From Verrucomicrobiota bacterium (lineage in GTDB: Bacteria; Verrucomicrobiota; Verrucomicrobiia; Limisphaerales; UBA9464): DNA of 33,124 bases. Both the position numbers and the translations under genes were made by a program. The notes under the pieces were generated by a model. That model was not told the DNA's origin and made no database searches. It worked only from the letters and a program-made list of their open reading frames with translations. Each line of letters begins with the position of its first letter. The stretch's first letter is position 1. The stretch is taken from contig JAFLEG010000001.1 in the NCBI GenBank assembly GCA_017302195.1, forward strand, positions 1 to 33,124, read 5' to 3'. This document shows positions 24,683 to 31,013 of this stretch, one piece after another.

Positions 24683-25135
24683 ACCACACAGGTTGCCACG
24701 TGTTGCATCGAACCTCACGGCCACAGGGTCAGCCGCGCCAATGATCTCAGGGGTGCAGCCAGCAGCGTTTGATCGGAGAACTAAGGGACAGGACATCCAT
24801 TCCCGGTTGGGGAACCGGGCGAGCGAGATCCGGTACCCCGGGTGCCACGGGAGCAAACTTGGAGAGGACGTGTTCGTCCATCTCGGCGGCAATCGCCGCG
24901 GGGCAAGCCGCCAGACGTTCCAGGACAACGGCTTGGCGCATGGATGTCCTGTCCCCTGCGGTCCGTCTCTTGCGGTCCTCTCAATCACCTTCGCGGTTCG
25001 TGAGGATCCGTGAAAATCAGTGGAATCCGTGTCCTTCCCCGGCTCCCAGACGTCATGCGCCAGAGGCCAGAGGCCGCCCTCAGGCCGGCGGATTCCGGAA
25101 TTGCCCGCTCCGGCCGCCCGCGCACACTCGGGGGC
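24683..25135. other. Intergenic region bearing repeat elements
   Basis: No ordinary gene is supported. The left part contains the inverted-repeat element at 24785-24955. The right part contains a phrase of the 'GTGAGGATCCGTGAAAATC' type (24990-25024), which I know as a common short dispersed bacterial repeat. The dUTPase promoter should lie before 25136. Confidence 0.5.
24785..24955. repeat. Element bounded by perfect 16-bp inverted repeats
   Basis: GGGACAGGACATCCAT (24785-24800) and ATGGATGTCCTGTCCC (24940-24955) are exact reverse complements, 139 bases apart. The interior is GC-rich, and on the minus strand it carries a short open frame (24747-24941, 64 codons) with the phrase AAEMDEHVLSKFAP, which overlaps the left arm. 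This fits a small non-autonomous element such as a MITE, or the trimmed end of a mobile element. No transposase and no clear target-site duplication were seen. Confidence 0.5.
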
Positions 25136-25522
25136 ATGGATTCCACGACGCCGGACCAGTTCCGGGAACTGTTTCGCATGCAACGAGCGCTGAATGAGCG
25201 CATCGGCGTGTTCACCGACGGCATGGACGACGCCGCGCGCACGCAGTGGATCCTCAACTACACCCGGGCCATGACCCAGGAGCTGGCTGAACTGACCGAC
25301 AGCGTGCCGTGGAAATGGTGGGCGAAGTACCAGAAGTTCGACGAGCAGAACGCCCGGGTCGAGGTGGTGGACCTGCTCCATTTCCTGATCTCCATGGCCC
25401 AGGTGCTGGGCATGAGTGCTGATGATGTCTTTCAGGCTTACGTGAAGAAGAACGAGGTGAACTTCCGACGCCAGGAGACCGGCTACGCCGCCAAGGATCA
25501 CGAGGACTCAAAGCATATTTGA
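25136..25522 (+). CDS. Dimeric dUTPase-like all-alpha NTP pyrophosphatase
   Basis: A 128-aa cytoplasmic enzyme of the all-alpha NTP pyrophosphatase (MazG/dimeric dUTPase, DUTPase_2) group, which hydrolyses dUTP or a related nucleotide to the monophosphate and pyrophosphate. The metal-binding signature is clear: E49 and E52 in TQELAELTDSVPWKWW, then E76 and D79 in RVEVVDLLHFLISMAQ. The C-terminal KKNEVNFRRQETGY segment (~104-117) is typical of this family. Length is normal for short members. I start at the ATG at 25136 (MDSTTPDQF); the frame opens 42 codons earlier, but that stretch is Pro/Arg-rich and lies in repeat DNA. Downstream is the Hpt gene in the same orientation but 193 bp away, so separate promoters are likely. 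The exact preferred nucleotide cannot be read from the sequence. Confidence 0.88.
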   Translation: MDSTTPDQFRELFRMQRALNERIGVFTDGMDDAARTQWILNYTRAMTQELAELTDSVPWKWWAKYQKFDEQNARVEVVDLLHFLISMAQVLGMSADDVFQAYVKKNEVNFRRQETGYAAKDHEDSKHI

Positions 25523-25715
25523 GCCGTGGCCGTTCCGCCCCCCCGAAGCGCGATGGCACCAAACCGCCGCGGCGACGCAGGCCCGGGCGCAGCGGTTTCG
25601 TCATGTTGCGGATCGCCGGACAGTCACTCCAGTTCCCCGGCACCCCGCCAGGCCTTCTGACTTCATTCTCTGTGCCTCTGCGTCTCGGTGGTTCCCTGAT
25701 TTTGAAGGCTGCTGA
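25523..25715. other. Gap between dUTPase and hpt with dispersed repeat
   Basis: No gene is present. At 25667-25693 lies CTCTGTGCCTCTGCGTCTC, a single copy of the repeat family that forms the inverted pair at 5654-5781. A GAAGG purine stretch at 25704-25708 could be the ribosome-binding site of the next gene. Confidence 0.45.
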
Positions 25716-26333
25716 ATGGCTCCGGTTTCCATGAAGGCCCCCCGCATTCCGATCGCTGCGCCGGGACGGACTCTGCCACCGCCCGCGCTGCGCCCGGACA
25801 TCGAGTCCGTGCTGCTGTCCCCCGAGCGAATCCGCCGCCGGGTGGCCCGGCTCGGCGATGACCTGACCCGGGAGTTCTCCGGCCGCGAGCTGGTCGTGGT
25901 CGCCATGCTCCACGGCACGGTGGTGTTCCTGGCGGATCTCCTCCGGCACCTGCCGCTGCCGCTCCAACTCGACTTCCTTGCCGGGTCCAGCTACCGCAGC
26001 GGGACGCGTCCCGGCGTGCTCAGGATGACGCGCGAATTGCGGCTCGACGTGCGTGGCCGCGAGGTGCTGATCGTGGATGACATCCTGGACACCGGTCGGA
26101 CGCTTGAGTTCGTGCGGGACCGGATCGCCCGCCTCCGCCCTGCCGGCATCCGCACCTGTGTGCTGCTGGACAAGCCGTCCCGCCGGGAGCGACCGATTCA
26201 GGCGGATCATGTGGGCTTCCAGATCCCCGACGTCTTCGTGGTCGGCTACGGCATGGACCACGACGAGCGCTTCCGGAACCTCCCCTTCGTCGGTGTCCGG
26301 CGGATCACGCCGTTGAAGGGCGACGGCGGCTGA
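25716..26333 (+). CDS. hpt: Hypoxanthine phosphoribosyltransferase
   Basis: A 205-aa cytoplasmic purine-salvage enzyme that converts hypoxanthine or guanine plus PRPP to IMP or GMP. The PRPP-binding loop is VLIVDDILDTGRTL (~117-130), with the acidic pair followed by the TG turn. The flexible-loop region has LAGSSYRSGTR (~89-98), and the base-binding end has VLLDKPSRRE and VGFQIPDVFVVGYGMDHDERFRNLPFVGV, spread over separate strands. All are standard for bacterial Hpt. The N-terminus is about 25 residues longer than usual and Pro-rich. Two starts are possible, ATG at 25716 (with GAAGG 8 bases before it) or ATG at 25731; I keep the first. The neighbours are unrelated in pathway apart from the dUTPase, so a nucleotide-pool cluster is only weakly suggested. 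Confidence 0.92.
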   Translation: MAPVSMKAPRIPIAAPGRTLPPPALRPDIESVLLSPERIRRRVARLGDDLTREFSGRELVVVAMLHGTVVFLADLLRHLPLPLQLDFLAGSSYRSGTRPGVLRMTRELRLDVRGREVLIVDDILDTGRTLEFVRDRIARLRPAGIRTCVLLDKPSRRERPIQADHVGFQIPDVFVVGYGMDHDERFRNLPFVGVRRITPLKGDGG

Positions 26334-26470
26334 AAGGCGGCGGGAATCATTCCCGGATCGGCGCGGAATGGCATCCGGCCCTCCCGGTGCCGCGGTTTTC
26401 CGGCATGGCGACCCAGGCCGCGCCAGACACATTGATTTCCGGCGGCGCACCGTGCGTCCACCCCGCGCTG

Positions 26471-28879
26471 ATGAACCCAGTGAGATTGCACAAAGTCGCC
26501 CCCAGCCAGTTCCTGTCACTGACCGGCCTCGGAAGGCAGTGCCTCTTCCTCGTGCTGATGGCCGGGATGCTCCAGATCGCCGGTGCCGACCCGAACCCGC
26601 CGCCCGCCGGTGCTCTGACGCTCTGGTACCGGCAGCCGGCGCAGCGCTGGCTGGAGGCGCTGCCGGTGGGCAATGGGCGTCTGGGCGCCATGGTCTTCGG
26701 GGGCGTGAAGGAAGAACGCCTGGCGTTGAACGAATCCACCTTCTGGTCGGGAAAGCCGAGTGCCTCGCATGAGAATCCGTCCGGGCGCGGGCATTTGGCA
26801 GCCATCCGGTCCCTGCTCCTCCAGAGAAAATTTGGCGAGGCACAGCCGCTCATCCAGGAGCACCTGCTGGGACGTCCGGAGAACTACGGCACGCATCTTC
26901 CCGTGGGTGACCTGCTCCTCGAAGTTCGCCATCCGGAGGGCGAGGTGACGGATTACCGGCGGGAGCTCGGGCTCGAGGACGCAACGGCCCGGGTGACGTA
27001 CTCCGTGGGCACGGTGCACTACCGGCGCGAGGTCTTCGCCAGTCATCCGGATTCCGTGATCGTGGTCCGGCTGGAGGCGGACAGACCGGGAAGCGTCTCG
27101 TGCCGCATGGGGTTTCATCCGAACCGGGAGCCCTCCCGAGTGCGCACCGAGGGACCGGAGACGCTCGTGGTGGAGGCGGACGCGCGCGAACGTCGTCACA
27201 GCGATGGCCAGTGCGGCGTGTCGCTGGCGGGCCGGATCCGTGTCGTGGCCGAGTCGGGGAGCGTTCGCAACACCGGCGATGCCGTGGAGGTGTCCGGGGC
27301 GGATGCGGCGACGATCGTGGTCGCCTTGAACACCACCCTCCTCCCGGGAGATCCCGCGGCACGGTCGGAGCGCCAGGTGGCGTCCGCCACACGTCGTACC
27401 GCGGCGGCGCTTCATCGGCGCCACCAGGACGAACATCAGACGCTGTTCCGGCGGGTGACCCTGGACCTGGGACGCTCCGCAGCCGATGCGCTGGCCACCG
27501 ATGAGCGCCTGACCCGGTTGCGGGCCGGCGGACTGGATCCCGGCCTCGACGCCCTGTTCTTCCAGTACGGCCGGTATCTGCTCATCGCCGGTTCCCGCGA
27601 GGACTCGCCCCTGCCGACCAATCTCCAGGGTCTGTGGAACGACAACCTGGCCTGCAACATGGGATGGACCTGCGACTTCCATCTCGACATCAACACCCAG
27701 CAGAACTACTGGCCGGCCGAGGTCGGCAATCTCCCGGAATGTCATGAGCCCCTGTTCCGCCTGATCGAAGCCCTGCGGGTTCCGGGACGGCGCACAGCGC
27801 AAGCCGTCTATGGCGCCCGGGGCTGGGTGTGCCATGTCTTCACCAATCCGTGGGGCTTCACGGCGCCGGGTTGGAGCCTGGGCTGGGGCATGCATCCCAC
27901 GGGCGGCATCTGGATCGCGTCCCATCTCTGGGAGCACTATCGCTTCAGCGGCGACCGGGAGTTCCTCAGGGAACGGGCCTATCCGACCCTGAAGGAGGCC
28001 GCCGAGTTCTTCCTCGACACCCTGGTGGAGGATCCGGTGACCGGGTGGCGGGTGACCGGCCCCTCCACCTCGCCGGAGAATACCTTCCTGATTCCGGGCG
28101 GGCAGGGACGCTGCAGCGAGTCCATGGGCCCCACCTGCGACATCGTGCTGGTGCGGGACGTGTTCGTGTCCTGCATCGAGGCCAGTCGGCAGCTCGACAC
28201 GGATGCCGGCTTCCGCAGGCAACTGGAGGACGCCGTGGTCCGGCTTCCGCCCCTGCGCGTGGGCCGGCACGGCCAGTTGATGGAGTGGCTGGAAGACTAC
28301 GAGGAGGCCGAACCGAACCACCGGCACACCACCCACCTGATCGCGCTGCATCCGGGCGGCCAGATCCAGCCCCGCGTCACCCCGGAGCTGGCCGCCGCGG
28401 CCCGGCGGACGATCGAGCGGCGCGTCGGGCGGGCCGACTGGGAGGATGTCGAGTGGAGCCGGGGCAACCTGATCAACTACTTCGCCCGCCTCGGCGATGG
28501 CGAGGAGGCCCACCGGCAGCTCCAGGGATTGCTGAAGGCGGCCACCGATGCCGACCTCCTGACGTATTCACGCTCCGGTGTGGCCGGAGCGGCGGACAAC
28601 ATCTTCTGCGTGGACGGCAACAGCGCCGGCGCCGCGGGGATCGCCGAGATGCTCCTGCAGAGCCACGGTGATGGCGTCGAGCTCCTGCCGGCCCTGCCCT
28701 CCGCCTGGCCCGCGGGACGCGTCACCGGACTCCGCGCCCGGGGCAACCTCACCGTGGATCTCGAATGGAGCCACGGCCGTCTGCTCACCTATCGACTGCG
28801 CTCCCCGGGACCCCCGCGCAGTGTGCCGGTGCGGGTCCAGGGCACCACGCTCCAGACCCGGACCACCCCGCTGCATTGA
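26471..28879 (+). CDS. GH95 alpha-L-fucosidase, exported
   Basis: An 802-aa glycoside hydrolase of family 95, which removes terminal alpha-linked L-fucose (or L-galactose) from glycans such as plant xyloglucan or host mucins. A signal peptide (~15-42, CLFLVLMAGMLQIAGA) points to export. Domains follow the family order: an N-terminal beta-sandwich starting LWYRQPAQRWLEALPVGNGR, a helical (alpha/alpha)6 catalytic barrel, and a C-terminal beta domain. The catalytic acid Glu is in STSPEN (E536), and the partner motif is DINTQQNYWPAE (~406-417). NHRHTTHL (~616-623) is also conserved. Most members, by my recollection, read NIN where this protein has DIN. I start at the ATG at 26471, which keeps the signal peptide; the frame opens 28 codons earlier. 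The next gene downstream is a ROK kinase 532 bp away, so an operon is unlikely. Confidence 0.93.
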   Translation: MNPVRLHKVAPSQFLSLTGLGRQCLFLVLMAGMLQIAGADPNPPPAGALTLWYRQPAQRWLEALPVGNGRLGAMVFGGVKEERLALNESTFWSGKPSASHENPSGRGHLAAIRSLLLQRKFGEAQPLIQEHLLGRPENYGTHLPVGDLLLEVRHPEGEVTDYRRELGLEDATARVTYSVGTVHYRREVFASHPDSVIVVRLEADRPGSVSCRMGFHPNREPSRVRTEGPETLVVEADARERRHSDGQCGVSLAGRIRVVAESGSVRNTGDAVEVSGADAATIVVALNTTLLPGDPAARSERQVASATRRTAAALHRRHQDEHQTLFRRVTLDLGRSAADALATDERLTRLRAGGLDPGLDALFFQYGRYLLIAGSREDSPLPTNLQGLWNDNLACNMGWTCDFHLDINTQQNYWPAEVGNLPECHEPLFRLIEALRVPGRRTAQAVYGARGWVCHVFTNPWGFTAPGWSLGWGMHPTGGIWIASHLWEHYRFSGDREFLRERAYPTLKEAAEFFLDTLVEDPVTGWRVTGPSTSPENTFLIPGGQGRCSESMGPTCDIVLVRDVFVSCIEASRQLDTDAGFRRQLEDAVVRLPPLRVGRHGQLMEWLEDYEEAEPNHRHTTHLIALHPGGQIQPRVTPELAAAARRTIERRVGRADWEDVEWSRGNLINYFARLGDGEEAHRQLQGLLKAATDADLLTYSRSGVAGAADNIFCVDGNSAGAAGIAEMLLQSHGDGVELLPALPSAWPAGRVTGLRARGNLTVDLEWSHGRLLTYRLRSPGPPRSVPVRVQGTTLQTRTTPLH

Positions 28880-29411
28880 GGGAGGCGCCGCGGGAGGGAC
28901 GAGGTGCCCGAGTCCCCGTCCAGATCCGCTCCGCTTGTGGACGAATGACGCGCATCGCGGGAAGCGCCAACGCGCCGACCTCTCCCCTGTTCCCCGGAGT
29001 GACTCCACACGCGCAGCGGCCAGATATGGGGGCGTGCGGAAGCCCGCCCCTACCAGGCGTTGGTAGGGTCGTGTTCCATCCGCGACCCCATGTGAGCCCG
29101 CCACTCTCGTGGACCGATGACGCGCATCGCGGGAAGTGCCAACGCGCAACGCGTCTCCCCGGTTCCCCGCAGCGACTCCACGCGCAGTGGAGGAGGTCAG
29201 GGACTCGCAAAGTTCGTCCCTGAGCAATGCTCATTCCTCTGCGCCCTCTGTGACCTCCGTGTGAGCTTCTCCTTGCCTGAACCCCGCATGCAGGCGCCGC
29301 CACCGGCATCTTGTGAGTGCACCGCCATGCGCGCCGGAAGGCAAAACGCTGGCGTCGCGGGCCGGGGCCGCCCTACGCTGCCGCAGTCCGCCGTTTTTCC
29401 CTGCTCCCGTC
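28880..29411. other. Intergenic region with long direct repeats
   Basis: I see no gene in these 532 bases. Content is the ~82-bp direct repeat pair at 28937-29190, a hairpin between the copies, and a diverged short repeat at about 29235-29265 related to the element at 5654-5781. The ROK kinase promoter should be in the last ~150 bases. Confidence 0.5.
28937..29190. repeat. Two ~82-bp direct repeats with a hairpin between
   Basis: Copies at 28937-29019 and 29109-29190 share most bases, including GACGCGCATCGCGGGAAG and the end GACTCCAC...GCGCAG. The 89-base spacer contains a perfect hairpin, CCCTACC (29048-29054) and GGTAGGG (29062-29068) around AGGCGTT. The arrangement suggests duplication of a dispersed intergenic repeat with another repeat between the copies. 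Confidence 0.65.
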
Positions 29412-30395
29412 ATGCCAGAAACTTCCAAGTCGGCCGATCTGTACATCGGTGTGGATCTCGGCGGCACCAAGATCCTGGCCGGGGTGTTCACGCCCCAGTT
29501 GAAGCTGCTGCAGACCGCCAAGCTGAGCACCAAGGCGGACCGCGGTTTTGACGCGGTGCTCGAACGCATTGACCGCTGCGTGCGGGATGCCGTGGACGAG
29601 GCGGACATGAGCCTGAAGCAGGTGCGCGGCGTCGGCATCGGCGCGCCGGGCGCGGTGAATCCCGAGAACGGCGAGGTCATCTTTGCCCCCAATCTCGACT
29701 GGCGGGACGCGCCGCTGAAGAAGGAGCTGGAGAAGCGGCTGGATCTGCCGGTGTTCGTCGAGAACGACTGCAATGCCTGCACCCTGGGCGTCCACGAGGT
29801 GGAGCTGAAGGGCAAGCCCCGGAACATGCTGGGCCTGTTTCTCGGCACCGGCATCGGCGGCGGACTGATCCTCGAAGGCGAGCTGTACCGCGGATTCAAC
29901 GGCACCGCCGGGGAGATCGGCCACATGGTGCTGCAGGTGGGTGGTCCCAAGTGCGGCTGTGGCAACAACGGATGCTTCGAGGCGCTGGCCAGCCGCACGG
30001 CCATCTTCCGGGACATCCAGCAGCGGGTGAAGGATGGGCAGAAGACCATCCTCTCGGAGTGGCTCGACGGGGATCTGTCGGAGCTGCGCAGCGGCGACCT
30101 GCGCAAGGCGATCCGCAAGGGGGACAAGCTGGTGGAGAAGGTGATCGAGGACGCCGCCGAGTTCACCGGCATCGCGGTGGCCAACCTGATCAATGTCTTC
30201 AACCCCGGGGTGATCGTGCTGGGCGGCGGGGTGATTGATGCGCTGGAGGACGAGATGATGGCCATCATCGTGGAGACCGCCATGGACTCCGCCATGCCGG
30301 GCACCACCAAGGGGATCGAGATTCTGGCGTCCGACCTGGGCGACAACGCCGGCATCACCGGCGGGGCGGTGCTGGCGCGGCGGCGGTTGAAGTGA
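29412..30395 (+). CDS. ROK-family sugar kinase, glucokinase-like
   Basis: A 327-aa cytoplasmic kinase of the ROK family; most enzymes of this shape phosphorylate glucose or a related hexose with ATP. Motifs: the phosphate loop GVDLGGTK (~13-20), the sugar-binding region around GAPGAVNPENG (~78-87), and the catalytic Asp D119 in VENDCNACTLG, where the usual Ala after Asp is Cys. The ROK zinc site is H171 with C181, C183 and C188 in KCGCGNNGCFE. The end is GDNAGITGGAVLARRRL. There is no N-terminal HTH, so it is a kinase rather than a ROK repressor. I start at the ATG at 29412; 33 earlier open codons are Arg/Pro-rich. It converges on the maf gene with only 6 bp between stops. The sugar cannot be assigned from sequence. 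Confidence 0.92.
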   Translation: MPETSKSADLYIGVDLGGTKILAGVFTPQLKLLQTAKLSTKADRGFDAVLERIDRCVRDAVDEADMSLKQVRGVGIGAPGAVNPENGEVIFAPNLDWRDAPLKKELEKRLDLPVFVENDCNACTLGVHEVELKGKPRNMLGLFLGTGIGGGLILEGELYRGFNGTAGEIGHMVLQVGGPKCGCGNNGCFEALASRTAIFRDIQQRVKDGQKTILSEWLDGDLSELRSGDLRKAIRKGDKLVEKVIEDAAEFTGIAVANLINVFNPGVIVLGGGVIDALEDEMMAIIVETAMDSAMPGTTKGIEILASDLGDNAGITGGAVLARRRLK

Positions 30396-30401
30396 CGGGG
30401 C

Positions 30402-31013
30402 TCACCAGCGGCCGAGGGCGGCGCGCAGGGCCTCGACGGGCAGGCCGATCACGTTGGTCAGGGAACCTTCCACGCGCTCGATGATCAGGTCCCCGTGTTC
30501 CTGAACGGCATAGGCGCCCGCCTTGTCCAGCACGTCCACATGGCGGAGATATTCCGCGATGACCGCGGCGTCCAGGAGGCGGAACTTCACATGGCTGGCC
30601 TCCGAGAGCAGCCGCATGCGGTTCGCCCGGGCGTGGACCAGGCAGACGCCGGTGATCACCTCGTGGGTGCGCCCTGAGAGCCGCTCCAGCATGGCGCGCG
30701 CGGCACCGGGGTCGGCAGGCTTGGACAGCGGCGCGCCGTCGAGAAAGACCAGGGTGTCCGCCCCGACGATGAGGTGGTCGGGGAAGCGCTCCGACAGCGC
30801 CAGGGCCTTGCGCTGGGCGTTCAGCTCGCAGAGGCGGCGGGAGCCCAGGGAACCGTCCTCCAGTTCGACCGCATTCGAGGGCACCGTGACAAATCCGGGC
30901 AGGATGCGGCGCAGCAGCTCCACCCGACGCGGGGACCGCGAGGCGAGCAGCACCGGAGGCAGGTGGCTGAACGCCGAGCCGGCCGGAGACGCTTCTTCCG
31001 GAGTGGTGCTCAT
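30402..31013 (-). CDS. maf: Maf/YhdE-like nucleotide pyrophosphatase
   Basis: A 203-aa cytoplasmic protein of the Maf (septum-inhibition/nucleoside triphosphate pyrophosphatase) family, which hydrolyses non-canonical or pyrimidine nucleotides such as dTTP, UTP or modified forms. The N-terminal loop LLASRSPRRVELL (~22-34) and GADTLVFLDGAPLSKPAD (~85-102) with catalytic D86 are clear; a conserved Lys is in QRKALALSE (K69). The end has GAYAVQEHGDLIIERVEGSLTNVIGLP, where family members have 'GaYaiqg.g..li..i.Gs..nViGLP' (written as two segments). The start codon at 31011-31013 overlaps the upstream stop codon as ATGA, so it is translationally coupled to the spermidine-synthase-like gene. The ORF frame opens much further upstream, but only inside that gene. 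The N-terminal 18 residues are extra and Pro/Ser-rich. Confidence 0.92.
   Translation of the reverse strand: MSTTPEEASPAGSAFSHLPPVLLASRSPRRVELLRRILPGFVTVPSNAVELEDGSLGSRRLCELNAQRKALALSERFPDHLIVGADTLVFLDGAPLSKPADPGAARAMLERLSGRTHEVITGVCLVHARANRMRLLSEASHVKFRLLDAAVIAEYLRHVDVLDKAGAYAVQEHGDLIIERVEGSLTNVIGLPVEALRAALGRW

Noticed and set aside
24431..25501. 356-aa minus-strand ORF
   Set aside because: It runs across repeats and is antisense to the dUTPase gene; no motif found.
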